A DNA stretch of 64,000 nt from DAHUYF01 sp035945115 (GTDB lineage Bacteria; Pseudomonadota; Alphaproteobacteria; ATCC43930; CGMCC-115725), in the NCBI GenBank assembly GCA_035945115.1, contig DASZAN010000039.1, forward strand, positions 9,114-73,113, read 5' to 3'. This document shows, in pieces, positions 16,409 to 24,811 of the stretch. The first letter of the stretch is position 1. The number at the start of each line of letters is the position of its first letter. Under the pieces are notes generated by a model. It was not told the origin of the DNA and ran no database searches. It worked only from the letters and a program-made list of their open reading frames with translations. Made by a program: the position numbers and the translations under genes.

Positions 16409-17677
16409 TCAGCTGACTGGAACGGCTGCCGGCCGGCGTTGGTCGATCTCGCCGAGCGCCCGCCTGGCGATCGCCGCGAGAAGGGCGACATCGCCGATGA
16501 GCGCGAGCGGCAGATGAAAGAAACGGCCGGTGCTGAGCGTCACCAAAGCGGCGAGAAAGAGAACGACGAAGGTCATTTTCTCCCATGAAAAAAATCCCGT
16601 GTGGCGTGCGGCGCCGACGAGCCAGATGATGGCGAGGAGCGCCAGCATGAGGTCGTAGAGGAGCATCACCGGCACCGCGACGAGCGTCGCCGCGATGAGC
16701 GCCGCCGCCCGCACGGGAAGGCTCACGCGCCGGCGCCAGAGATAAGCCACGAAGAGCGCCGCGGCGAGCGTCGCCGCGAGCTGCGTCAGGTAAGCGAGCG
16801 ACGTATCGATGCCGATGACGCGCAATGCGGCGAAGGGGCTGATGATGCCGGCGAGTTGGATGCGCCCGTTCTCATATGTGCCGGGCGACGTCATGGCGAT
16901 CGTGAGAAAATCGCGCCAGGCGTCGAGCCCGAAGAAGGCGAGCGAGGCGGCGACGAGCCCGACGCTCGACAACGCCGCGCCGGCAACGGCACGCCAGTGG
17001 CCGCCAGCCACGAGCGCCATCGGTACGAGCAGGCCGAAATGCGGCTTGTAGCAGAGCGCGCCGAAGAGAAGGCCGGCGACGAACGGACGCCGCTCGATCA
17101 GCAAGGTGGCGCCGCCGAAGAGGGCTGCGGTGAGGAAAGCGTTCTGCCCGAGGCCGAGCGTCCAGAAGACGGCGGGGAAGGCCAGTAGCGGCACCATTAC
17201 CCGCCATCCACGCGCGGCGAGGATGTGTTGTGCCACGGTGAGGAAGAGCGCGAGGCTCGCGCCTTCGAAAAGCACGTACGCCACCAGATAGGGGAGCCGC
17301 GCGAGAAGCGCGCAGAGCAGGAGATAAACCGGTGGATAGTAGAAGAATTGGTAGCGGACGCCGGGTTCGGTGGCACGCTGCTCGGCGGCCCAATGAGCCG
17401 CTTGGTCGTAAGCAAGATGCGGTGTGCCGGCATTGGCGAGATCGCCCGCGGCATAAAAGCTCGCGAAATCGGTGGTCGTCGGCTCCGTCGTCGGCGCGAT
17501 GAGCCCATGCGTGCCGGCGATGAGAAAGAGGAAAGCGGCGATTTCGAGGACGAGCAAGATCGTGCCGTAAGCCAAGATGCGCTGCCGGCCGAGCCAGGCG
17601 CCGCTTCTCATTGTTCGGAAAAGCCGGGTCGCGGCGCCAGCCTCGGCCGCCGGCTCGGAGAAGAACGACTGAACCAT
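16409..17677 (-). CDS. GT87-family (DUF2029) membrane glycosyltransferase-like protein
   Basis: A 422-aa polytopic membrane protein with about 10-11 helices. After the first helix a periplasmic loop carries TDFASFYAAGDLANAG and QFFYYPPVYLL, the acidic and aromatic landmarks of GT87/DUF2029 glycosyltransferases, which use polyprenyl-phosphate sugars as donors. The Asp in TTDFASFY is the likely catalytic-base equivalent. It is transcribed alone, just upstream of coxG on the same strand (119 bp); no glycan operon surrounds it. Confidence 0.82.
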   Translation of the reverse strand: MVQSFFSEPAAEAGAATRLFRTMRSGAWLGRQRILAYGTILLVLEIAAFLFLIAGTHGLIAPTTEPTTTDFASFYAAGDLANAGTPHLAYDQAAHWAAEQRATEPGVRYQFFYYPPVYLLLCALLARLPYLVAYVLFEGASLALFLTVAQHILAARGWRVMVPLLAFPAVFWTLGLGQNAFLTAALFGGATLLIERRPFVAGLLFGALCYKPHFGLLVPMALVAGGHWRAVAGAALSSVGLVAASLAFFGLDAWRDFLTIAMTSPGTYENGRIQLAGIISPFAALRVIGIDTSLAYLTQLAATLAAALFVAYLWRRRVSLPVRAAALIAATLVAVPVMLLYDLMLALLAIIWLVGAARHTGFFSWEKMTFVVLFLAALVTLSTGRFFHLPLALIGDVALLAAIARRALGEIDQRRPAAVPVS

Positions 17678-17776
17678 GCCGGAATTGTCTCAAATGCTAC
17701 CGATCGCTGGCCGCGCCCAAGCGCGCCGCCGGCGAGGGGACCCTAGCGCGGCGATCCTTTACGGGCGGTTAGGGGA

Positions 17777-18925
17777 TCACCGCGCGCTGAGCGCAGCTTC
17801 GAGATCGTCGATCAGATCCTCGACGGCTTCGATGCCGACGGACATCCGTAGGAGATCGGGCGGCGCCGGACTGTCCGGCCCTTCGACGGAGGCGCGGTGC
17901 TCGATCAGGCTTTCAACGCCGCCCAATGAGGTCGCGCGCTTCCACACGTTGACGTGCGCCGCGGTGGCGATCGCGGCGGCCTCGCCGCCGGCGACGCAGA
18001 GGCTCAGCATGCCGCCATAACCGCCCTGCATCTGCCGTGACGCGACGGCGTGCCCAGGCGCATCGGGCAAGCCTGGATAGAGCACCGCGCGGACCCGGGG
18101 ATGCCCGGCAAAGTGCCGAGCGATCGCCTCCGCGGAACGGCAGGCTTGTGCGACGCGGAGCGGCAGCGTCCGCATGCCGCGCAGCAAGAGCCACGCCTCG
18201 AGCGGCCCCAAAATGCCGCCATGGCTCGTGCGCAAGCCGACGATGCGTTGCCAAAACGCGTCCTTGCGTGCCGTGACGAGAGCGCCCGCCACCACGTCGC
18301 TGTGGCCGTTGAGGTACTTCGTCGCGGAGTGCATGACGAGATCGGCACCAAGTGCGAGCGGCTGCGTCAGGATGGGCGTCGCTACCGTGCTGTCGACGGC
18401 GAGAAGCGCGCCTGACTCATGCGCGAGCTTGGCGGCGCCCGCGATATCCGTGACGACCCAGGTTGGATTGGCCGGCGTCTCGATCCAGAGAAGCTTGGTC
18501 TTGCCGGGACGAAGCGCTGCGCGCACCGCGGCAAGGTCCGGCATGTCGACGAGCTCGACCTCGAGGCCCCACTCGCGGGCGGTGGTGATAAGCCATTTGC
18601 GCAGCGCCCAATACATGACCTTGGGCGCGAGCACGTGATCGCCCGGCTTGAGTGCCAGGAAGATGGCCGTCGCCGCCGCCATGCCCGAGGCGAAGGTGAG
18701 GGCGGCCTCGCCGCCTTCGAGGCGCGCCAGCAGCGCTTCTGGCTGATCATAGCTCGGGTTGTCGGCGCGGCCGTAACCGCGGCCGCTGCGGTATTGGTTG
18801 TCGGGATCGCGGATGTAGGTGGTGGCGAGGTGAATAGGCGGGATCACCGCTTTCGTCGTCTCGTCGATCCAGCCGAGCGCCTGCGCCGCCAGTGTCTGTG
18901 GCGAAAGCATATTCTTCGCCGCCAT
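17777..18925 (-). CDS. Cystathionine gamma-synthase-family PLP enzyme
   Basis: A 382-aa Cys/Met-metabolism PLP enzyme. TFASGMAAATAIFLAL holds the phosphate-binding region, the SATKYLNGHSDV motif carries the Schiff-base Lys (about residue 203), and RMSVGIEAVEDLIDDLE closes the fold. Start ATG 18925 is chosen over an upstream in-frame ATG because a strong GGAGGAG ribosome-binding site precedes it. Members act in transsulfuration; synthase, beta-lyase and gamma-lyase activities cannot be told apart here. A second, divergent paralogue lies at 25.7-26.9 kb. Confidence 0.87.
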   Translation of the reverse strand: MAAKNMLSPQTLAAQALGWIDETTKAVIPPIHLATTYIRDPDNQYRSGRGYGRADNPSYDQPEALLARLEGGEAALTFASGMAAATAIFLALKPGDHVLAPKVMYWALRKWLITTAREWGLEVELVDMPDLAAVRAALRPGKTKLLWIETPANPTWVVTDIAGAAKLAHESGALLAVDSTVATPILTQPLALGADLVMHSATKYLNGHSDVVAGALVTARKDAFWQRIVGLRTSHGGILGPLEAWLLLRGMRTLPLRVAQACRSAEAIARHFAGHPRVRAVLYPGLPDAPGHAVASRQMQGGYGGMLSLCVAGGEAAAIATAAHVNVWKRATSLGGVESLIEHRASVEGPDSPAPPDLLRMSVGIEAVEDLIDDLEAALSAR

Positions 18926-19003
18926 GTCTCCTCCAATGCCGGCGTTGCCGAGGGCCGGCGCCACAAGCTAGAACCTCGCGCACCTCATCGGCGGGATCAA
19001 GCG

Positions 19004-19456
19004 ATGCACCGCGCTCTCATGGCAATCGTTCCCATGCTGGCGTCCTTGGCCGCGGCGGCACTCGCCGAGGTCCGGACCTCGCCGCTCGTCATCGACACGG
19101 AGGGCGGCGCGCGGCGCTTTGCCGTCGAACTCGCCGTCACGCCCGAGGAGCAGGCGCAAGGCCTGATGTTCCGCCGCGCGCTTCCGGTCGATGCCGGCAT
19201 GCTCTTCGATCTCGGCGCGACGCGCCCCGCCACCTTCTGGATGAAGAACACGCTCATCCCCCTCGACATGCTCTTCATCGCTGCCGACGGGCGCATCGCC
19301 GACATCCATGAGCGTGCGGTGCCGCTCTCGGAAGCGATGATCGAATCGAAAGTGCCGGTGCGCGCGGTGCTCGAGCTCAACGGCGGCACCGCCGCGCGGC
19401 TCGGCATTCACGAAGGCGACGTCGTCCACCACGCGCTCTTCGGCAACGCGAGCTGA
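19004..19456 (+). CDS. Exported DUF192 protein
   Basis: A 150-aa protein with an N-terminal signal peptide (hydrophobic residues about 5-20, cleavage near ALAE) followed by the DUF192 domain: FAVELAVTPEEQAQGLMFRR, FWMKNTLIPLDMLFI and VLELNGGTAARLGIHEGD. These small periplasmic beta-barrel-like proteins have no established reaction. ATG 19004 and ATG 19019 are both possible starts. It is divergent from the PLP-enzyme gene and convergent with the O-methyltransferase. Confidence 0.85.
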   Translation: MHRALMAIVPMLASLAAAALAEVRTSPLVIDTEGGARRFAVELAVTPEEQAQGLMFRRALPVDAGMLFDLGATRPATFWMKNTLIPLDMLFIAADGRIADIHERAVPLSEAMIESKVPVRAVLELNGGTAARLGIHEGDVVHHALFGNAS

Positions 19457-19467
19457 ACGCCGCCGCA

Positions 19468-20130
19468 TCAGCGTTTGCGAGCGAGCGTGATCCCGTCCGC
19501 GAGCGGCAAGAGACTCAAATCGATGCGCTCGTCGTCGTGGAGCTTGCGGTTGATTGCGCGGAGCGCCGTTGTGTCGGCATCCCTTCGCTTCTGATCCGCC
19601 ACCGTGCCGCTCCACAGCACATTGTCGATGACGATGAGGCCGCCCTGGCGGATCAGCTTGAGAGCCCGCTCGTAATAGCCGTCGTAATTGGTCTTGTCGG
19701 CGTCGATGAAGGCGAAATCGAAGCTGCCCGACGCTCCTTCGTCAAGGAGCCGGTCGAGCGTCTCGAGCGCCGGCGCGAGATGGAGATCGATCTTGTCGGC
19801 GACACCCGCTTCCGCCCAATAGCGTCTGGCGATCGCCGTGGTCTTCGCGTCGACGTCGCAGGTAATGATCCGCCCGTCTGCCGGCAGCGCGAGCGCCACG
19901 ACGAGTGCACTGTAGCCGGTGAAGGTGCCGACCTCGAGGCAGCGCCGGGCGCCGACGAGCCGCGCCAGGAGCGCCATGAATTGTCCCTGATCGGGCGCGA
20001 TCTGCATGCCCGCCATCGGCACCCGCGCCGTCTCCTCGCGCAAGCGACGCAGGACGTCCGGCTCGCGCAGCGACACGCCGGCGATGTAGTCGGAGAGCTC
20101 CTCGGTGAGTGTGAAGCTGTTGCGCCGCAT
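19468..20130 (-). CDS. Class I SAM-dependent O-methyltransferase
   Basis: A 220-aa catechol/caffeoyl-CoA-type O-methyltransferase. CLEVGTFTGYSALVVALAL is the SAM-binding motif I (near residue 65), DFAFIDADKTNYDGYYE contains the metal-binding Asp residues, and GLIVIDNVLWSG is the post-motif region. The start at ATG 20130 gives the family length; extension upstream would run antisense to the tRNA-Pro gene. It methylates a catechol-like hydroxyl; the substrate is unknown. Confidence 0.88.
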   Translation of the reverse strand: MRRNSFTLTEELSDYIAGVSLREPDVLRRLREETARVPMAGMQIAPDQGQFMALLARLVGARRCLEVGTFTGYSALVVALALPADGRIITCDVDAKTTAIARRYWAEAGVADKIDLHLAPALETLDRLLDEGASGSFDFAFIDADKTNYDGYYERALKLIRQGGLIVIDNVLWSGTVADQKRRDADTTALRAINRKLHDDERIDLSLLPLADGITLARKR

Positions 20131-20274
20131 GCGACGGTGGCTCCTTGGCAAAGTCGGAGGGGATCGGGCGATCCTGCCGCGCGACGCAGGCGAAGGGAAG
20201 GGCGCTACGCCAAGGATTTCTGGACTTCGTGGGCGGCAATCACTAAAACCTCGCGCCAAGCGAAACACGGGCGA

Positions 20275-20351
20275 CGGGGCGTAGCTCAGCCTGGTAGAGC
20301 GCCAGCTTTGGGAGCTGGATGCCGGAGGTTCGAATCCTCTCGCCCCGACCA
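20275..20351 (+). tRNA. tRNA-Pro (anticodon TGG)
   Basis: A 77-nt cloverleaf with perfect acceptor pairing (CGGGGCG at 20275-20281 with CGCCCCG at 20341-20347), anticodon loop CTTTGGG reading TGG, GGTTCGAATCC T-arm and encoded CCA end. Confidence 0.97.
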
Positions 20352-20380
20352 GACCGAGCAAGAGGGATCGACGAACGCTC

Positions 20381-20677
20381 ATGGCACAAGCGCGCATCCA
20401 CCGGCCGGTCAAATCGGCCATGCAATCGGGCCGCGGCAACACCAAGCAATGGCTTCTCGAGTACGAGCAGGCAACGCGGCGCCAGCCGGACCCGCTCATG
20501 GGCTGGATCAGCGCCAACGACACGCTGAACCAGGTGCGGCTCCGCTTTGCCACACTCGATGAAGCCGTCGCCTTCGCGCAAAAGCACGGGCTCGACTACA
20601 CCATCATCGAGCCCAATCAGCGCACCTTCCGGCCCAAATCCTACGCCGACAACTTCCGCTACGACCGACCGGGCTGA
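20381..20677 (+). CDS. NDUFS4-type accessory subunit of NADH dehydrogenase (complex I)
   Basis: A 98-aa protein matching the ETC complex I 18-kDa (NDUFS4) family: KSAMQSGRGNTKQWLLEYE, DPLMGWISANDTLNQVRLRF and a C-terminal RTFRPKSYADNFRYDRPG. This supernumerary subunit is shared by mitochondria and alphaproteobacteria and binds the peripheral arm of complex I near the NADH module. It lies between two tRNA genes, away from any nuo operon, and is one of the best lineage markers in the window. Confidence 0.93.
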   Translation: MAQARIHRPVKSAMQSGRGNTKQWLLEYEQATRRQPDPLMGWISANDTLNQVRLRFATLDEAVAFAQKHGLDYTIIEPNQRTFRPKSYADNFRYDRPG

Positions 20678-20729
20678 GAGGTTGCTTCGCTCGCCGCCGG
20701 CGCCGCGCCTTGCTACTCTCGCTCCCGGG

Positions 20730-20805
20730 GCGCCCTTAGCTCAGCGGATAGAGCAACCGCCTTCTAAGCGGTAGGTCGCTGGTTCGATTCCAGCAGGGCG
20801 CGCCA
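20730..20805 (+). tRNA. tRNA-Arg (anticodon TCT)
   Basis: A 76-nt cloverleaf: acceptor GCGCCCT (20730-20736) pairs with AGGGCGC (20795-20801), the anticodon loop CTTCTAA reads TCT, the T-arm is GGTTCGATTCC, and CCA is encoded. Confidence 0.97.
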
Positions 20806-20807
20806 GC

Positions 20808-21794
20808 TTACGGCGGCGAGGGGCACTGGGCGATGCTGTTGGCGTTGTTGCCCCAGCAGGTGTTGAAGACGTCGATCCCGTCGGCGGTCGAGGGATTCGA
20901 GGTTTCGCCATAGGGATCGACCATCAGGATGGCGTCGGTCAGGCCGGCCGCGAAATTCGGGACGCTTCCGTTGGCGGTCGGATCGAAATTGGCGGTGCCG
21001 TAATTCGCGAGCGGCAGCACACCCGCCGAGGACGAGGGTGCTTCCTCGATCCATTCCGCCGAAAGCAGCGTCGAGCCGTAGGTCACGTTGGCGGAGAAAT
21101 TCCAACCAGCATGCGACTGACTCTGATTGCTCATCTGCAGCAGCCAGTTCTGGTTGCCGGCGCCCGGCGCACAATTGGCCGTGCATTGCAGCGACGCCGT
21201 GATCACGTCGCCGGGCTGCACGGGATAGGCGCAGGAGAGCGAATTGCAGCTGGGATAGCTCGGTGAGACGATGATCGGGGCGTTCGGCAGCACCTCCACC
21301 CACGCATAGTATTCGGTGGTGTTGGACGAGGATGCATCGTGCTCGGTCCCGAGCTGGATCAGCGTATTGTCGACGGCGCTGCAGGCGGCCTCCTCGCAAT
21401 AGCCGCCGATACCCACCCACGAGGACGAGTACTCCCACTGCGGGTGTGAGGACGTGCAGAACTTATATTTGAAGAAACCGAATTTGTAGGTGTGACAGAC
21501 CGGCGGCGGCGCCGTGTAGAACACCTTGGTGACGGTCCACGTCGCTTGCGCCTGGGTGTAGGCAGCGCCCGACTCGAAATTGGCGATGGCATAGCCCGAC
21601 CAGTTCGATGTCTCGATCTCATTGCGAGGACCCAGCTTCGGCAGCCCGTTGCTGTCGCGGTGAACGGAGATGCGGGAATGCGAGGCTAGCAAGGGCGCGT
21701 CCCGCGCTGATTGGGGGGCAGGCGTAGCAACTATTGCGAGAGCGAGGGCGCAGCCGAGTCTAGCCACGCGCCGCGGTGAAAAACGGGTGCTCAT
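20808..21794 (-). CDS. Secreted G1-family (eqolisin) glutamic peptidase homologue
   Basis: A 328-aa exported protein (signal peptide in residues 1-30, Ala-rich). The mature part shows the eqolisin landmarks in order: ETSNWSGYAI (61-70), SSWVGIGGY (134-142), NTLIQLGTE with the predicted catalytic Gln147, EYYAWVEVLP (161-170), and SAEWIEEAP with the predicted catalytic Glu247. Members are pepstatin-insensitive acid proteases, mostly fungal. Several Cys pairs suggest disulfides outside the cytoplasm. An AGGGGG ribosome-binding site precedes ATG 21794. Its stop lies 3 bp from the tRNA-Arg end, so the two are tail to tail. Confidence 0.82.
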   Translation of the reverse strand: MSTRFSPRRVARLGCALALAIVATPAPQSARDAPLLASHSRISVHRDSNGLPKLGPRNEIETSNWSGYAIANFESGAAYTQAQATWTVTKVFYTAPPPVCHTYKFGFFKYKFCTSSHPQWEYSSSWVGIGGYCEEAACSAVDNTLIQLGTEHDASSSNTTEYYAWVEVLPNAPIIVSPSYPSCNSLSCAYPVQPGDVITASLQCTANCAPGAGNQNWLLQMSNQSQSHAGWNFSANVTYGSTLLSAEWIEEAPSSSAGVLPLANYGTANFDPTANGSVPNFAAGLTDAILMVDPYGETSNPSTADGIDVFNTCWGNNANSIAQCPSPP

Positions 21795-22017
21795 CTCGGG
21801 TTCCCCCTTAATGTTCGCGTGTCACATGAATTATCATTCAACTTTACGCTAAATGCCAGGGCGTTTGATGTCGCATTGCTGGAAAAGAGAGGCTTGCCTG
21901 GGTCAGCGCGACTCGACCGGCACCTTATGGTTGCATCACGCCATGGGGATCGCCAGAGCACGCCATTTCCGCTGGACGGGACAGGGCTCTACCATCGAGG
22001 TGTGAGGAGACTCTGAG

Positions 22018-22803
22018 ATGCCGCGCGTGAAACTGATTCTTGCGCTTGTCTTGGCATCGCTATTGCTGGCGAGCGCCGCGCAGGCGGCGGAGCTGCGCGT
22101 GGTGAGTTCGGGCGGCTTCGCCGCCGCCTATCGCGTGCTTCTCCCGGCCTATGAGCGCGCCAGCGGCAACACCGTGGTGACGGAATGGGGGCCTTCGATG
22201 GGGGCGACGCCGCAGGCGATCCCACAGCGCCTGGCGCGCGGTGAGCCGATCGATGTCGTCATCATGGTGGGCGACGCGCTCGGGGCGCTCGTCAAAGAAG
22301 GCAAGGTGCGCGCCGAGAGCCGCGTCGATCTCGCACGCTCGCTGATCGGTGTCGCCGTGCGCGCGGGCGCGCCGAAGCCCGACATCTCGTCGCCCGAGGC
22401 GGTGAAGCGCGCGCTGCTTCAGGCGCGATCGATCGCTTATTCCGACAGCGCGAGTGGCGTCTATCTCTCAACCGAGCTCTTCCCCCGCCTCGGCATCGCC
22501 GAGGTCATCCGCGAGAAGAGCCGCATGGTTCCCGCCGAACCCGTGGGCCAGGTCGTCGCGCGCGGTGAGGCGGAGCTCGGTTTTCAGCAGGTGAGCGAGC
22601 TCTTGCCGGTCGCCGGCATCGACATTGTCGGCAAGCTGCCGGCGGAGCTCCAGACGGTCACGATCTTCTCGGCCGGGATCGTCGCCACGGCGAAAGAGCC
22701 GGAAGCAGCGGCGGCGCTCATCGCCTTTCTCGCCTCGCCCGCGGCCGCGGAGGCGGTGACGAAGAGTGGACTCGAGCCAATGGTCGCCGCCACCGCCCAC
22801 TGA
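22018..22803 (+). CDS. ModA-like periplasmic substrate-binding protein
   Basis: A 261-aa exported protein (signal peptide 1-23, cleavage near QAA-E). It has the type II binding-protein layout of molybdate-binding ModA: ELRVVSSGGFAAAY at the mature N-terminus, DVVIMVGDALGALVKEGKV, and IAYSDSASGVYLSTEL in the second lobe. Divergent members of this group bind other oxyanions or have no known ligand. No permease gene follows on this strand; modB and modC lie 0.9-2.7 kb away on the opposite strand. Confidence 0.75.
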   Translation: MPRVKLILALVLASLLLASAAQAAELRVVSSGGFAAAYRVLLPAYERASGNTVVTEWGPSMGATPQAIPQRLARGEPIDVVIMVGDALGALVKEGKVRAESRVDLARSLIGVAVRAGAPKPDISSPEAVKRALLQARSIAYSDSASGVYLSTELFPRLGIAEVIREKSRMVPAEPVGQVVARGEAELGFQQVSELLPVAGIDIVGKLPAELQTVTIFSAGIVATAKEPEAAAALIAFLASPAAAEAVTKSGLEPMVAATAH

Positions 22804-22827
22804 CGGCGGACGCTGGCAATCTTCGCT

Positions 22828-23073
22828 TCAGTCCTCGGGGAGCAGCGCTGGCCCAGCGGCCGGCGGTGCCGCGCGCCCTTCGAGCATCGCCCATATCTCG
22901 TCGGCGGTGCCGCGAACGAGCACGGTGTCGTCGGCGCCGAAAGTAATGCGCGTGCGCTTGTTCTTGCCGTAATCCGGCAGCGCGACGATCGAGCGCACCT
23001 GCTCGGGATTGATATAGACGTCGCGCTCGCGTTTGCCCTGCTCGTCGATCTGCTCGAATTTCACCAATCGCAT
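22828..23073 (-). CDS. Small hypothetical protein, FlbD-like pattern
   Basis: An 81-aa protein whose core, VYINPEQVRSIVALP, then TRITFGADDTVLVRGTADEIWAML, follows the strand-turn-strand pattern of small FlbD-like proteins (NP-E-I...ITL...V..S.eEI). The C-terminal 15 residues are Ala/Pro-rich. No flagellar genes are nearby, so a flagellar role is not implied. It is convergent with the ModA-like gene. Confidence 0.6.
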   Translation of the reverse strand: MRLVKFEQIDEQGKRERDVYINPEQVRSIVALPDYGKNKRTRITFGADDTVLVRGTADEIWAMLEGRAAPPAAGPALLPED

Positions 23074-23168
23074 CGCCGCGCCCTGTCCCGAAAACCAATT
23101 GCGGGCGATGGTGCGCCGGAGACGTGAACAAACCCTTGAAGACGTCGGCCGCGATCATCCTCTCTGGG

Positions 23169-23609
23169 TTATTCGCCCGCCGCTGCCGACGCCCGCCGCC
23201 ACTGTCGCTCCCACGGCAGCGCCGGCATGCGCACCGCGTAAGCGCCGTCGCCCAGCAATATTTGCGCCACCAGCATCAGGCTCCAGGCGAGGGGAAACTC
23301 GGCGCCGCCATCGGTGAACCACAGGCCTTTGCGGATCGCCCAGTGGCGGGTGACGGCGACGAGCACCGGAAGGGTGAGGAATGCGACGTAGCGGGTATAG
23401 ATACCGGGCACGAGCAGGACCGCGCCCGCGAATTCCGCCGCGAGCGTGTAGTAGAGCGTCCAGTCCGCATAGCCGGATTTCACGAGCCCGCTCCACCAGC
23501 TGTCGAAGCCGATGATGGCGAACTTGCGGTAGACATGGAGGATGAAGAACATGCCCAGCGACAGGCGGAGTGCCAAGGCGGCGTAAGCGGCGCTGCGGTT
23601 CTCGTCCAT
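23169..23609 (-). CDS. DoxX-family membrane protein
   Basis: A 146-aa protein with four membrane helices. ALRLSLGMFFILHVYRKF near the start and LAAEFAGAVLLVPGIYTRYVAFLTLPVL follow the DoxX/DoxD pattern. Start ATG 23609 is chosen for the AGGAAAG site just upstream; the longer frame would add a hydrophobic but non-conserved leader. DoxX proteins are associated with thiol/quinone redox chemistry; the role here is unknown. Confidence 0.78.
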   Translation of the reverse strand: MDENRSAAYAALALRLSLGMFFILHVYRKFAIIGFDSWWSGLVKSGYADWTLYYTLAAEFAGAVLLVPGIYTRYVAFLTLPVLVAVTRHWAIRKGLWFTDGGAEFPLAWSLMLVAQILLGDGAYAVRMPALPWERQWRRASAAAGE

Positions 23610-23674
23610 GGTCTTTCCTCCCAGGCGAAAGGCAATGGTAGCCGCTGACGCGACAAGCGGAAACATTGCCGCCG

Positions 23675-24811
23675 TCAGCTCGCATCGTCGTCACGGAAAT
23701 CCTCCTCCGCCTCGAACTGGCCGTAGCTGCCGCGATCGAGGGCGACTGCCTTGATGAGCGCGAAGACGGAGCGCCCTACCTCGAGCCCCAACTCTTGGGC
23801 CGCACGTTGGGTGATCCGCGCCCAGAGCGCCACCGGCTGTTCCGCCGCGCCGATGTCGAGCCGCACATCGAGGAGCGGGCCCGGTGCTCGTGCCATCTCG
23901 ATGATCCGCACCGGAAAAACGTTGCGGATAGAAATTCCTGTGGGCCGCGTCGTCGCCAGTGCCACGTCGCGTGCCCGGATGCGCACGCGCAAGACCGTGC
24001 CGAGCGGCAGCGCCAGGTGCGAGACGCGGAGCCGCCCGCCGGGAAAGGCGAGCTCGCTCAGGCCGAAGGTACGGTCGTGCCCGGCGAGCGTCGTGCGGAT
24101 GACGGCGCCGGCATCGGCGAGCCCGGTGAGCGGCGCGAGCGCGAGCTGGCTCGTCACTGCTTCGAGCGCGCCCGACGCGGCGATTTTGCCCTCGACCAGC
24201 ACCACCAGCGTGTCGGCAAGCCGCACGATCTCCGCCATGGCATGGGTGACATAGATGATCGGCAGGCGGAGTTCGTCGCGCAGCCGCTCGATGAACGGAA
24301 GAATTTCACCTTTCCGCGCCGCATCGAGCGAGGCCAGCGGCTCGTCCATGAGGAGGAGCCGCGGCTCGGCGAGGAGCGCGCGGCCAATCGCCACGCGCTG
24401 CTTCTCGCCGCCCGACAGGGCCGCCACCGGGCGGTCAAGCAGCGGCGCAAGTGCGAGCAGGGACACCACGCCATCGAAAGTGACGAGCCCCTGACGCGGC
24501 CGCCGCGGCGCGCCGTAGCGCAAATTGCCGCGCACCGAATAGTGCGGAAAAAGGCGGCCTTCCTGAAACACATATCCCAAGCGTCGGCGCTCGGGTGGCA
24601 GATCAATCCGCTGCTGCGAGGAAAAGAGCACGGCGTCATCAATGCTGATCCGCCCTTCGTCCGGCCGGATCAAGCCCGCGAGCATGTTGACGACCGTCGT
24701 CTTGCCGGCGCCGGAGCGGCCGTAGAGCGCGATGACACCCGTCGATGGGGCGGAAAAACGCACGTCGAGGGAAAAATCTCCGAGGCGCTTTCTCGCCTCG
24801 ACCGCGATCAT
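23675..24811 (-). CDS. modC: Molybdate ABC transporter ATP-binding protein
   Basis: A 378-aa ModC: Walker A LYGRSGAGKTT (residues about 30-40), Q-loop VFQEGRLFPH, signature ALSGGEKQRVAIGRAL, Walker B LLLMDEPLASLD and the H-loop YVTHAM. The C-terminal 90 residues form a MOP/TOBE domain (LALPLGTVLRVRIRARDVALAT) that in this family senses molybdate. GRLFPHYSV is the usual ModC Q-loop context. ATG 24811 overlaps the modB stop by 4 bp. Confidence 0.92.
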   Translation of the reverse strand: MIAVEARKRLGDFSLDVRFSAPSTGVIALYGRSGAGKTTVVNMLAGLIRPDEGRISIDDAVLFSSQQRIDLPPERRRLGYVFQEGRLFPHYSVRGNLRYGAPRRPRQGLVTFDGVVSLLALAPLLDRPVAALSGGEKQRVAIGRALLAEPRLLLMDEPLASLDAARKGEILPFIERLRDELRLPIIYVTHAMAEIVRLADTLVVLVEGKIAASGALEAVTSQLALAPLTGLADAGAVIRTTLAGHDRTFGLSELAFPGGRLRVSHLALPLGTVLRVRIRARDVALATTRPTGISIRNVFPVRIIEMARAPGPLLDVRLDIGAAEQPVALWARITQRAAQELGLEVGRSVFALIKAVALDRGSYGQFEAEEDFRDDDAS

